NCBI RefSeq assembly: GCF_004214935.1
Contig: NZ_SFCC01000017.1
Span: forward strand, 62,001 to 126,000
Length of the DNA: 64,000 nucleotides
Source: Amycolatopsis suaedae
Lineage (GTDB): Bacteria; Actinomycetota; Actinomycetes; Mycobacteriales; Pseudonocardiaceae
Direction of reading: 5' to 3'
The translations under genes were made by a program, and so were the position numbers. A model generated the notes under the pieces. That model was given only the letters and a program-made list of their open reading frames with translations, was not told where the DNA came from and ran no database searches. This document shows, piece by piece, positions 23,852 to 32,455 of the stretch. Every line of letters begins with the position of its first letter. Positions within the stretch are counted from its first letter, which is position 1.

Positions 23852-26028
23852 GCCGTCCTCCTCCCGGTCCGCACGGTCGCCTCGAGCCACACCGAGCCGT
23901 CCCGGCCGACCACGGAGATCTCGGCGGGCCCGCTCGCGGGCACCGGCCCTGGCGCCGGGGCGTCGGCCAGCACGCTCACGGTAACCGCATCGCCGTGCGC
24001 GGTGACGGTGATCCTGGCCGAGCCCACCGCCTCCGCGAGCAGGGCGATCACCGGGTCGGTCAGGGCGCGGCGCTGGGCCGTCGACAGCGGCAGGCTCTGC
24101 CCGGACACCGCGAACGTCACCGCCACGCCCGCGCGTTCGGCGACCTCGGCGCAGGCGCGCAGCTCGTGCACCAGCGGGTCGGCGACGTCGTCCCGCTCCG
24201 CCAGCAGCCTGCGCAGCCGTGCGGCCTGCGTGGCGCAGTCCCGGCGCACCCGCGGCGCCGCCGGGTCGAGCGTGCCGTCGGCCAGGCCACGCAGCAGCGG
24301 CACGACCGTGCGGTCCAGCTCGGCGTAGCGGGCACGCCGGTCGGCACGCAGCTGGGCGGCCACCACCGACCGGGTCCGCAACCGCTCGCGCTCGGCCGTC
24401 GCGCGGGCCGCCCGGCCGGCGACCCCGCGCAGCGCTGCGGCCGCAGCGCCGACGGCCAGCTGGACGCTGCCGGCGATGACGGTCATGCTCGCCAGCGCGA
24501 CCAGCGTCGGCCGGTCACCCTGGCCCGCGAGCACGACCTGGGTCGCCGTGACGCCGAGGTGCACGGCGAGGAAGGCGGCCAGCTCCCGCACCGGCCGGTC
24601 CATGAGCACGAGCACCGCGGCCAGGCCGGCCAGCGGGTAGACCCAGTGGGTCTGGGTGACCAGCAGCCCGGCGGGCACCGCCGCCGTCGACAGCACCGAC
24701 GCCACCAGCAGAAGCCCCAGCGACAGCACCGGCAAGCGGCGGCCGCGTCCGGAGAGCCCGGTGACGCCCGCCGCCACAACCACGGCGGCGATCAGGCCGA
24801 ACGCCACCAGCTGCCAGGTCAGCGAGACGTACTCGTCCGCGTGCCCGATCAGGGTGGGCAGGTAGAAGGCCGCGGTGGCGAACGCGGCCAGGCCGAACGC
24901 CGCCCGCCGCCAGGCCGTCACCAGCCGCGGTGCCGGGTCGTCGACGGGCTCGGCCGCGGCGACGGCGGCCTGGTCCGCGCCGGGCAGTTCCAGGGTCACG
25001 GTGGTGCCCCGGCCGGGTTCCGAACGCACGGTGGCGTGCCCGCCGACGGTGGCCAGCCTGGCCCGGATCGAGTCCCGCAGGCCGCGTCGCAGCGGCGGGA
25101 CGGCGTCCGGGTCGAAGCCGCGGCCGTCGTCGCGTACCTCGACGACCACCCCGCCGCCGGGTTCACTCCGGACCGACAGTGCGGCCGTGCCGCTGCCGGC
25201 GTGGCGGGCGACGTTGGTCAGTGCCTCGGCGACGGCGCCGCGGACCGCTTCGGCGCGGCGGGCCGACACCCGGACGGCCCCGGCCGTCACCTCGGCCCGC
25301 AGCGGCGCCAGCCGGGCCTGTTCGGTCAGCAGCGCGGCGAGGTCGGTGTCCTCGGTGTCCTCGGCCGCCGAGCCGGTCAGGGTGCGCAGGTCGCGCGCGG
25401 CCTGCGCGGCCAGCGACGGCCGGGTGCCCGCGGTGCCGGTCCCGGCGACCAGCAGGGTCGCGGCGGCGGTGTCGTGCAGTGCGGCGAGGTGTTCGCGCTC
25501 GTCGGCCCGCCGGGCCAGCGCCACGGCCTCGGAGGCCCGCTGCTCGCGGAGCCGTTCCCCGGCGTCGTCGGCGATCCGCGCGGTCCGGCGCAGCAGCGCG
25601 TAACTGGCCCGGCAGAGCCCGGCCTGCGCGAGGAACCAGGCGGCGAACGGCACCAGCGCGCCGGCCCGGTCCGGTTCGGCGAGCAGGCCGCCCGCGACGA
25701 AGCTCAGCGAGACCAGCACCGCGGCCGCCCAGCCGAGAGCCGGCCCGGTGCGCAGCTGCGTGGTCATGGCGGTGACCGACGCGACGACCACCACCCAGCT
25801 CGCGCCGTCCACCGACAGCTCGACGGTGGTCGTGAGGCCCGCGGTGAGGCACACGCCCGTGGCGACCGCGGTGTCAACGAGCACGGCGACCGTGCGGGGC
25901 AGGAGCAGGGCGAGCACGGTCAGGGCCAGCACCGCGGCCGCCGCGATCGCGGCGGCGGCCCGCTGGCCGCCGGTCACCGCCCACGGCGCCAGCAGGGAAC
26001 CCAGCACGACGACGACCGTGTGCCACAC
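23848..26028 (-). CDS. Sensor histidine kinase with a second membrane domain and degenerate C-terminal kinase-like module
   Basis: The protein (727 residues from GTG 26028) has a first block of membrane helices, then a DesK/NarX-type phospho-acceptor helix with LAALHDTAAATLL. An ATP-binding domain follows with EALTNVARHAGSG, VRDDGRGFDP and a C-terminal GRGTTVTLELPG. A second block of about six membrane helices and a second helical coiled cytoplasmic region (RARYAELDRTVVPLLRGLADG) come next. That part ends in a kinase-like fold without recognisable N or G boxes. A CTG at 26070, overlapping the holA stop (CTGA) behind GGGAG, is an attractive alternative start. Confidence 0.85.
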   Translation of the reverse strand: MWHTVVVVLGSLLAPWAVTGGQRAAAAIAAAAVLALTVLALLLPRTVAVLVDTAVATGVCLTAGLTTTVELSVDGASWVVVVASVTAMTTQLRTGPALGWAAAVLVSLSFVAGGLLAEPDRAGALVPFAAWFLAQAGLCRASYALLRRTARIADDAGERLREQRASEAVALARRADEREHLAALHDTAAATLLVAGTGTAGTRPSLAAQAARDLRTLTGSAAEDTEDTDLAALLTEQARLAPLRAEVTAGAVRVSARRAEAVRGAVAEALTNVARHAGSGTAALSVRSEPGGGVVVEVRDDGRGFDPDAVPPLRRGLRDSIRARLATVGGHATVRSEPGRGTTVTLELPGADQAAVAAAEPVDDPAPRLVTAWRRAAFGLAAFATAAFYLPTLIGHADEYVSLTWQLVAFGLIAAVVVAAGVTGLSGRGRRLPVLSLGLLLVASVLSTAAVPAGLLVTQTHWVYPLAGLAAVLVLMDRPVRELAAFLAVHLGVTATQVVLAGQGDRPTLVALASMTVIAGSVQLAVGAAAAALRGVAGRAARATAERERLRTRSVVAAQLRADRRARYAELDRTVVPLLRGLADGTLDPAAPRVRRDCATQAARLRRLLAERDDVADPLVHELRACAEVAERAGVAVTFAVSGQSLPLSTAQRRALTDPVIALLAEAVGSARITVTAHGDAVTVSVLADAPAPGPVPASGPAEISVVGRDGSVWLEATVRTGRRTA

Positions 26029-26066
26029 CAGGCCGTAACGCTGCGCCAGTCGGCGCAGCTCCTCGG

Positions 26067-27047
26067 TCAGCGGCGCTCCCGGATCTCCGGCAGCGCGAGC
26101 ACGGCGCGCTCCAGTGCGTACTCGCCGTCCGCCGCCGCGCCCTTGACCTCGGCGTTGAGCGTGGCGACCAGCCGCATCGCGTCGGCCAGCGCGTCCGGGG
26201 TCCAGCCCCGTGCCTGGCCCTGTGCCTTGCGTACCTTCCACGGCGGCATGCCCAGCTCGCCGGCGAGCTGGTTGGGGTTGCCCCTGCCCGCGGCCGACAC
26301 CCTGGCGATGGTGCGGACCGCGTCGGCGAGCGCGTCGGCCACCAGAACGTGCGGCACGCCGATGTTCAGCGCCCAGCGCAGCGTTTCCAGTGCGGCGGCC
26401 CGGTCACCGGCGACGGCCTTCTCCGCGACCGCGAACCCGGTCACGTCGGCGCGTCCCTGGTGGTAGCGGCGCACGGCCTGCTCGTCGACCCTGCCGCCGG
26501 AGTCGGCGACCAGCTGCGTGGCCGCGGCCGACAGTTCCCGCAGGTCGGAGCCGACCGCGTCGATCAGCGCCAGCACCCCGGCCGCGTCGATCTTGCCGCC
26601 CGCCTGGCGTACCTCGTTGCGGACGAACGCCTCGCGGTCGGACGCCTTGGTGACCTTGGCGCACTCGACCACCTGGGCCCCGGCCTTGCGCAGGGCCGCG
26701 GGCAGGCCCTTGCCAGCCTTGCTGCGCCCGCCGCCGCTGTGCACGACGACGAGCACCACGCCGTCGGCGGGCTCGGCGGCGTAGGCCACGATCGCGTCGC
26801 CGACCTCCTGGCTGACGTCCTGCGCGCTCTCCAGCGCGATCACCCTGCCCTCGCTGAACAGCGACGGGCTGACCAGCTCGGCGAGCGCACCCGGTGTGAG
26901 TTCGGACACGCGCACCCGGGTCAGCTCGGCGGCGGGGTCCGCGGCGCGGGCCGATTCCAGCGCGGCCCGGACCGCCCGTTCGACGAGCAGTTCTTCCTCT
27001 CCGAGCACCAGGTTCAGCGGGGCCGGAGCGGCGGCGGATGCGGTCAC
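26067..27047 (-). CDS. holA: DNA polymerase III delta subunit
   Basis: This is the clamp-loader subunit that opens the beta clamp. The 326-residue protein shows LNLVLGEEELLVERAVRAAL at the N-terminus, a segment SEGRVIALESAQDV and a C-terminal collar domain ending ALERAVLALPEIRERR. It starts with GTG at 27047 and is followed immediately by the two-component genes on the same strand. In many actinobacteria holA neighbours comEC and rpsT. Here it lies between rpsT and thrC. Confidence 0.95.
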   Translation of the reverse strand: MTASAAAPAPLNLVLGEEELLVERAVRAALESARAADPAAELTRVRVSELTPGALAELVSPSLFSEGRVIALESAQDVSQEVGDAIVAYAAEPADGVVLVVVHSGGGRSKAGKGLPAALRKAGAQVVECAKVTKASDREAFVRNEVRQAGGKIDAAGVLALIDAVGSDLRELSAAATQLVADSGGRVDEQAVRRYHQGRADVTGFAVAEKAVAGDRAAALETLRWALNIGVPHVLVADALADAVRTIARVSAAGRGNPNQLAGELGMPPWKVRKAQGQARGWTPDALADAMRLVATLNAEVKGAAADGEYALERAVLALPEIRERR

Positions 27048-27160
27048 GGCGTCGATCCTGCCACGGGCGTCCGACGGGTAGGACGTGGTGGCACGACGTG
27101 ACCGCCATGTCGTACGGTGTAGCCGGACCGCCCGGGCGGTGGTCCGACAACCGAATACCG

Positions 27161-27289
27161 CTCATCCAGAGGGGCAGAGGGAACGGCCCGATGAAGCCCC
27201 GGCAACCGGCGTCAGCCTGTCATCTCGATTCCGCGAGGTAGCTGACGAACACGGTGCCAATTCCGGCCCGCGCCAGCGGGACAGATGAG
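27161..27289 (+). promoter_or_regulatory. SAM-I (S-box) riboswitch upstream of threonine synthase
   Basis: P1 pairs CTCATC (27161-27166) with GATGAG (27284-27289). The conserved core reads GCAGAGGGAACGGCCCGATG followed by AAGCCCCGGCAACC, matching S-box P2 and its kink-turn. P3 is GTCAGC/GCTGAC (27211-27216 and 27241-27246). GGTGCCAATTCC and a CCCGC/GCGGG hairpin form P4. The 3' strand of P1 abuts the AGGAAAGGA ribosome binding site 9 bases before ATG 27304, so SAM binding probably blocks translation. Control of thrC by SAM is unusual. Confidence 0.9.
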
Positions 27290-27303
27290 GAAAGGACCTC
27301 GCG

Positions 27304-28551
27304 ATGACCGCAGCCGCCACAAAACTCGACCTTGGCCCCGCCGCCGAGCTGGTGTCGAAGGAAGAGGGACACCGGCAGCCGCTGGCCCCCGAGTTCGTCT
27401 CCGCCGAGGACTTCTCCCCGCTCGAGGTCGCCTACGACTTCGGCCGGGTACGCCGCGAGGACATCGAAGCCGGCCCGCGCAACATCTGGCGGTACAAGAA
27501 ACTTCTCCCCGTTCCGTCCACTGTGGAGCAGACGCCGAACACGGAGCCGGGCTGTACCAGGCTGGTCCGTGCCGACCGGCTGGCCAAGGCTCTCGGGGTC
27601 AAGCGGATCTGGGTGAAGGACGACACCGGCAACCCGACCCACTCGTTCAAGGACCGGGTGGTCGCCGTGGCGCTGGCCGCGGCGCGGGAGTTCGGCTTCG
27701 AGGTGCTGGCCTGCCCGTCGACCGGGAACCTGGCCAACGCCACGGCCGCCGCGGCGGCGCGGGCGGGCTGGAAGTCCGTGGTGCTGATCCCGTCGAGCCT
27801 GGAGCGGGCCAAGATCCTGACCACGGCCGTCTACGACGGTGAGCTGATCGCCGTCGACGGCAACTACGACGACGTCAACCGGCTGGCCACGCAGCTGGCC
27901 GCGGAGAACGAGAAGTGGGCGTTCGTCAACGTCAACGTGCGGCCGTACTACTCGGAGGGGTCGAAGACCCTGGCGTTCGAGGTGGCCGAGCAGCTGGGCT
28001 GGCGGCGGCCGGAGCAGATCGTCGTGCCGATCGCGTCGGGCTCGCAGCTGACCAAGGTCGACAAGGGTTTCCGCGAGCTGGGTGAGCTGGGCCTGGTGGA
28101 GGAGAGCCCGTACAAGATCTTCGGGGCGCAGGCCACCGGCTGCTCGCCGGTGTCGGCGGCGTTCCGCGCGGGCCACGATGTGGTGCAGCCGGTCAAGCCG
28201 GACACCATCGCGCGGTCGCTGGCCATCGGCAACCCGGCCGACGGGCCGTACGTGCTGGACGTGGTCAACCGCACCGGCGGCGCCATCGAGGACGTCAGCG
28301 ACGAGGAGGTCGTCGAGGGCATCCGGCTGCTGGCCAGGACCGAGGGCATCTTCACCGAGACCGCCGGTGGTGTCACCGTGGCGACGGCGAAGAAGCTCAT
28401 CGAGGCCGGCAAGCTCGACCCGGACGCCGAGACCGTCCTGCTGATCACCGGCGACGGCCTGAAGACCCTGGACGCGGTCGACGGCAAGATCGGGCCGAAG
28501 GCCACCGTGCCGCCGTCGGCCGACGCCGTGCGAGCCGCGCTCGGCGGGTAA
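27304..28551 (+). CDS. thrC: Threonine synthase
   Basis: This PLP enzyme converts O-phosphohomoserine to threonine. The 415-residue protein has the PLP lysine in NPTHSFKDRV, the phosphate-binding CPSTGNLANA loop, and an extended N-terminal region found in the plant-like/actinobacterial form. The C-terminal motif LLITGDGLKT is conserved. The gene is directly downstream of a SAM-I riboswitch. O-phosphohomoserine or homoserine is also the branch point to methionine, so SAM control here couples threonine output to methyl-donor status. No homoserine dehydrogenase or kinase is in the window. Confidence 0.96.
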   Translation: MTAAATKLDLGPAAELVSKEEGHRQPLAPEFVSAEDFSPLEVAYDFGRVRREDIEAGPRNIWRYKKLLPVPSTVEQTPNTEPGCTRLVRADRLAKALGVKRIWVKDDTGNPTHSFKDRVVAVALAAAREFGFEVLACPSTGNLANATAAAAARAGWKSVVLIPSSLERAKILTTAVYDGELIAVDGNYDDVNRLATQLAAENEKWAFVNVNVRPYYSEGSKTLAFEVAEQLGWRRPEQIVVPIASGSQLTKVDKGFRELGELGLVEESPYKIFGAQATGCSPVSAAFRAGHDVVQPVKPDTIARSLAIGNPADGPYVLDVVNRTGGAIEDVSDEEVVEGIRLLARTEGIFTETAGGVTVATAKKLIEAGKLDPDAETVLLITGDGLKTLDAVDGKIGPKATVPPSADAVRAALGG

Positions 28552-28629
28552 CCGACGGTGTACGAGCGGACACGGCGGGAGTAGGCTGGGCGCCTGCCCC
28601 CGTCGTGAACGCGAGAGCGCAGGTGATCG

Positions 28630-29034
28630 GTGCGCAAGCCGCTGTCCGCCGCCCTGACGACCGTGGCTGTCCTGGGGTTGCCCGCCTGCGCCGCGCCTGC
28701 CCCGCCTCCACCCGCGCCGCCGGTCCCGCCCGCTCCCCCGCCGCCCGCCGTCGAACGGCCGGTGCGGGTGACCGTCTCCGGCGCCGGCGCGGTCTTCCGG
28801 GTCCGCGGCGAGGTGTTCGGCGACACCGGGCCGATCGACATGCCGCCAGCCGGAACGGACTCGGCCGCGTTCAGCACACCGAAGTCGCCCGACCAGCTCG
28901 TGCTCCGGGTGGAGGTGTGGCCCGGCCCCGACGGCACCGGCGACTGCGCGATCACCGTGGCGGACCAGCCGGTCGTCCAGGCGCGCGCCGCACCGGACAG
29001 CCCGACCGCTCTGTGCGACCTGCACGGCGCCTGA
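28630..29034 (+). CDS. Putative lipoprotein with proline-rich linker
   Basis: The 134-residue protein begins MRKPLSAALTTVAVLGLPAC, a lipoprotein signal with the lipobox cysteine at residue 20. A linker of repeated proline and alanine (about residues 21-40) follows, then a small beta-rich domain with two cysteines (GDCAIT and ALCDLHG) that may form a disulfide. It should be anchored on the outer face of the membrane. No enzyme motif is visible. The start is GTG 28630. Function unknown. Confidence 0.82.
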   Translation: MRKPLSAALTTVAVLGLPACAAPAPPPPAPPVPPAPPPPAVERPVRVTVSGAGAVFRVRGEVFGDTGPIDMPPAGTDSAAFSTPKSPDQLVLRVEVWPGPDGTGDCAITVADQPVVQARAAPDSPTALCDLHGA

Positions 29035-29158
29035 CTATCACAATTGCCACAATTCGTAACTCAAAAGCGTGAGTGCGCTCGCCGTCTCGGTAACACTCGG
29101 TGAAACTTCCTCGACGAGGATGTCGACGCCGATAGCCGAGAAACGGGGCGAAGCCGGA

Positions 29159-29551
29159 ATGGACGATCTGGTCACCTTTCTATCCGCACGGATAAACGAG
29201 CGCCAGTCGTTGATCATGCGCACGGTGGCCAGGGGGCGATCCGGCAACGGCTTCGAACGACCCGAGGCGCTCATGGACATGGAGATGCGGATCCGCGGCC
29301 TGGGCAACGGCGAGCTCGACGTGATCAACCACATGGTCCAGGAGGTCGAGGCCCAGCGCAGGATCGTCGCCGCCCACCACACCGTCGTGACCGAGAAGGT
29401 CGACGGGTTCCCGACCTACGGCCTCGAGTACGCCTGCCAGACCTGTCACGCGCCCGCCGACGTGGTCGGCTGGAACTGGTGCCTGACACTGCGGCTTCTC
29501 GCGCTCCCGTACGCCGATCACAAGGACTACCAAGAGGAATGGCGCCCCTGA
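29159..29551 (+). CDS. DUF6221-type hypothetical protein
   Basis: The 130-residue protein starts MDDLVTFLSARINERQ and ends LRLLALPYADHKDYQEEW, the two end patterns of the DUF6221 family found in actinobacteria and their phages. Between them are a helical middle and a YACQTCHAP segment with a CxxC pair. ATG 29159 is preferred because the family begins there. Earlier starts at 29069 and 29117 are possible. The surrounding DNA is less GC-biased than the neighbours, and a mobile origin is possible. The function is unknown. Confidence 0.72.
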   Translation: MDDLVTFLSARINERQSLIMRTVARGRSGNGFERPEALMDMEMRIRGLGNGELDVINHMVQEVEAQRRIVAAHHTVVTEKVDGFPTYGLEYACQTCHAPADVVGWNWCLTLRLLALPYADHKDYQEEWRP

Positions 29552-29611
29552 TTCCTTTTCCTTTCCGCGCCTGAATTCGTGATCAATTAACCGTTCCCGG
29601 CTTCGGTGGAG

Positions 29612-29662
29612 GTGAAGGCCGCCTTCATCAGGTGAGACGTCAGGGCCCCGGCAAAGTCCGGT
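29612..29662 (+). repeat. GTGAAGGCC repeat family, 51-bp module copy
   Basis: GTGAAGGCCGCCTTCA at 29612-29627 is followed, after eight variable bases, by GACGTCAGGG and CCCCGGCAAAGTCCGGT (29636-29662). The same arrangement with the same spacing occurs at 55127-55177. There the second block matches at 26 of 27 bases. Confidence 0.8.
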
Positions 29663-29692
29663 CGCGGGCAGACGAGGTGGCTGGTCTCGAGC

Positions 29693-30012
29693 GTGGAACT
29701 CGCGTGCCGGAACGTAGAACTCGCGTGCGTGAGCGCAGAACTCACGATGTGGATCGGGTTCTCACGTGGTGCCGGTCGCCCGCGTGAACGGGCCGGTCGC
29801 GCGAGTCCTCCGTTCCCGACCCGCGAGTCGACCGTTCCCGACCCCCGAGTTGCACGTTCCCGCCTGCCTGGTCCCACTGCCCGGCACGCCGATTCCGGAT
29901 CGCGGGACGAACCCGTCTTCGCCTGGCCGAACGGGCCGCTCGCGCCGCCCTGCCGGGCCGGAGCACGAGGTTCGCGTTCCTGAACACGTCATTCGCGTTC
30001 CCGTACACGACA
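29693..30012. repeat. Degenerate tandem array of 21/22-bp units
   Basis: Three sub-arrays are visible. GWRGAACTC units begin at 29693, 29714 and 29735 (21-bp period). Units of the form SCGAGT-N4-CGTTCCCG begin at 29801, 29823 and 29845 (22-bp period). TTCGCGTTCC units begin at 29971 and 29992 (21-bp period), with a decayed third copy. The first sub-array is the reverse-complement sense of the others (GAACTCGCG versus CGCGAGTTC). There are no constant repeats with unique spacers, so it is not a CRISPR array. Confidence 0.7.
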
Positions 30013-30106
30013 CTCACCATCCGGACCCCGCGTCCCAGCCCGTGAACCCGCCTCACGCCAACGGGCCACTCGCCGCGAGTCTCACCTTCCGGAACGCGGG
30101 CTCCCG

Positions 30107-32455
30107 TTAGCGGCCTCGGCGGACCACGGCCGGGCCCGTCGCGCCGGGCAGGACGGCGTGGTCACCGTCGAGGTCGGTGCGCACCAGCAGGGCGCCCGCG
30201 GCCAGCAACGCGTCGACCGTCGAACGGGCCGGATGGCCATAGGTGTTGCCCGCACCCACGCTCACCGAGGCCAGGCGGGGCGCCACCGCCTCGACGAACC
30301 GCGGCAGGGTCGCGCGCGAGCCGTGGTGCGGGACCTTGAGGATCTCGGCCCGCAGGTCGGCCCCGGAGGCGAGCAGGTCCGCCTGCGCGGCCAGCTCGAC
30401 GTCGCCGGTGAGCAGCAGCCGCCCGGCCGGGGTGGTCGCGCGCAGCACCACCGAGCTGTTGTTGATCGCCGTTCCGTCCCGTTCCCCCTCTCCTTCCGGC
30501 CCCGCGTAGCGGGGACCCAGCACCTCCAGGCCCAGGCCGGGCCACTCCAGCCGCAACCCGGCGGCCAGATCCACCAACGGCACACCGTGCCGCGCGGCCT
30601 GCTCGCCGACCTCCCGCCACGCCCAGCCCGGCGACCGCCCGGGGCCCACCGCCACGGCGCCGACGGTCCGGCCCTCGAACACCGACGACAGCCCGCCCAC
30701 GTGATCGGCGTGCAGGTGGCTCAGCACCAGCAGCGGCACCCGGTCGACGCCCAGCCGGTCGAGGCAGCGGTCGACCGGGCCCGGCTCCGGGCCGGCGTCC
30801 ACCACGACCGCACGGCCCGGCTCCGCCGTGGCGAGAGCGAGCGCGTCGCCCTGCCCGACGTCGCACACCGCGACCGACCACCCGGCGGGCGGCCACGCGG
30901 GCGCCACCATCCGCACCGGCACCACCACGAGCAGCAGCACCACCAGCAGCACGGCCAGCCCGACCCGCAGGCGGCGGATCCGCACGGCCGCCACGATCGC
31001 GCCCACCGCTGCCGCGGCGAGCACGCCGCCCCACCAGCCCGACGGCCAGCCGAGCACCGCACCGGGCAGCGCGGCGCCCTCCCTGGCGACGAGGATCAGC
31101 CAGTCCAGTGCCGGCTCGGCCACGTGGGCGGCCGCCGACGCGGCACCCGGCGACACCACCGACAGCACGGTGGCCAGCACTCCCAGGACGGTCGCCGGTG
31201 CCACCACCGGTGCCGCCAGCAGGTTGGCCACCACCGCGACCATGCTCAGCTCACCGGACACCCCGGCCAGCACCGGCGCGGTCACCAGGAAGGCCACCAC
31301 GGGCACCGCCAGCGCCTCCGCCAGCCCGACGGGAACACCGCGGCCGGCCAGCGCCGCCGCGCAGCGCGGCGCGACCAGGACCAGCCCGGCGGTCGCCACC
31401 ACGGAGAGCGCGAAGCCGACGTCGGCGGCCATCGCCGGGTCCCACAGCACCAGCCCGGCCACCGCCAGCGCGAGTGCGGGCACGGCGGAGCCGTCCCTGC
31501 CGAGACCGAGTGCCAGCAGGCCGACGGCACCCATCACGGCGGCACGCAGGACGCTCGGCTCCGGTCCGACCAGCACGACGTACCCGGCCAGCGTCAGGCC
31601 CGCGGCCGCCGCCGACGACCTCGGCCCGAGCCGTAGCACCCTGCGCATCAGCAGCAGCACCGCCCCGGCCACGATCATCACGTTGGTCCCGGACGCCGCC
31701 GTGAGGTGGCTCAGCCCGCTGTCGCGGAACTCGTCGACGATCCGAGCAGACAACCCGGAGGTGTCCCCCACCACGAGACCGGGCAGCAGACCGGCCGGTT
31801 CGTCGCCGAGGGTCGCCGAGGCCGCCAGCAGCCCCGCCCGCAGCGGTTCGACGAGCGCCTGCGCCCAGGGCACCGGCCCGGCCTCGGCGGGCGGGCCGCG
31901 GGCAGACAGCGTCGCCACGGTCAGCTCGCCCTGGCGGGCGGGAGCGAGCCGCCCCGCCGCGGTCACCTCCTGGCCCGGCCGCAGTCCCGCCCAGCCGTCG
32001 ACCGGAGTCAGCAGAATCACCCGGCCGGTCGACCCGACGTCGGCGCCCTCGGCCCGCAGGCGGATCAGGTCGGCCCGCACCACGAGTGCCCGCGCGCCGC
32101 TCGGCCGGCCGGCATAGCCGGACGAGCGCACCGGACGGGGCCGCTCGGTCAGCGTCACCCGCAGCTCGGCCACCGCCCCGGCCTCGGCGGGCCGGCGCGC
32201 CGGATCGTGCTGGGCGCCTGCCAGCCGCGGGCATACGGTGGCCAGCAGCAGCCCACCGCACACCAGCCCGGCCCCCGCAGCCGTCCGCCACCGGCCGAGG
32301 CGGCGGGCCCGCAGGGCGGCAGCCGACAGCAGCACGGTCGCGGCCGCCACGGCCAGCGTCAGCTCCCAGGCGAGTAGGAGGCCCAGCAAGGTGGCCAGCC
32401 AGACGGCCACGGCCGCCGGAACGGCCCGCAGGTCGTGGCGTGGCACATCGGTCAC
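30107..32455 (-). CDS. comEC: ComEC/Rec2 family competence membrane protein
   Basis: The 782-residue protein has an N-terminal cluster of membrane helices, an OB-like soluble loop, the competence domain with SHLTAASGTNVMIVAGAVLL, and more helices. It ends in a C-terminal metallo-beta-lactamase domain with LSHLHADHVGG metal ligands. In transforming bacteria it forms the DNA translocation channel. In actinomycetes the role is not demonstrated. GTG 32455 overlaps the comEA stop by four bases. It is the last gene of the nadD-to-comEC run. Confidence 0.95.
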   Translation of the reverse strand: MTDVPRHDLRAVPAAVAVWLATLLGLLLAWELTLAVAAATVLLSAAALRARRLGRWRTAAGAGLVCGGLLLATVCPRLAGAQHDPARRPAEAGAVAELRVTLTERPRPVRSSGYAGRPSGARALVVRADLIRLRAEGADVGSTGRVILLTPVDGWAGLRPGQEVTAAGRLAPARQGELTVATLSARGPPAEAGPVPWAQALVEPLRAGLLAASATLGDEPAGLLPGLVVGDTSGLSARIVDEFRDSGLSHLTAASGTNVMIVAGAVLLLMRRVLRLGPRSSAAAAGLTLAGYVVLVGPEPSVLRAAVMGAVGLLALGLGRDGSAVPALALAVAGLVLWDPAMAADVGFALSVVATAGLVLVAPRCAAALAGRGVPVGLAEALAVPVVAFLVTAPVLAGVSGELSMVAVVANLLAAPVVAPATVLGVLATVLSVVSPGAASAAAHVAEPALDWLILVAREGAALPGAVLGWPSGWWGGVLAAAAVGAIVAAVRIRRLRVGLAVLLVVLLLVVVPVRMVAPAWPPAGWSVAVCDVGQGDALALATAEPGRAVVVDAGPEPGPVDRCLDRLGVDRVPLLVLSHLHADHVGGLSSVFEGRTVGAVAVGPGRSPGWAWREVGEQAARHGVPLVDLAAGLRLEWPGLGLEVLGPRYAGPEGEGERDGTAINNSSVVLRATTPAGRLLLTGDVELAAQADLLASGADLRAEILKVPHHGSRATLPRFVEAVAPRLASVSVGAGNTYGHPARSTVDALLAAGALLVRTDLDGDHAVLPGATGPAVVRRGR

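Larger units (their letters stand above)
29552..30106. other. 555 bp non-coding gap filled with repeats
   Basis: No convincing gene is present. Open frames exist on both strands but are low-complexity and lack ribosome binding sites. The left part holds a copy of the GTGAAGGCC repeat module (29612-29662). The rest, from about 29693 to 30012, is a degenerate array of 21/22-bp units listed separately. The 3' ends of the DUF6221-type gene and comEC face each other across it, so it is a convergent terminator region. Confidence 0.75.

Noticed and set aside
27220..29025. 601-codon minus-strand frame
   Set aside because: It is antisense to thrC and the lipoprotein gene. The real genes have clear motifs, and the riboswitch lies on the plus strand.
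29693..30012. Possible CRISPR array
   Set aside because: The units are 21/22 bp, degenerate, back to back and partly inverted. There are no constant repeats with unique spacers and no cas genes.
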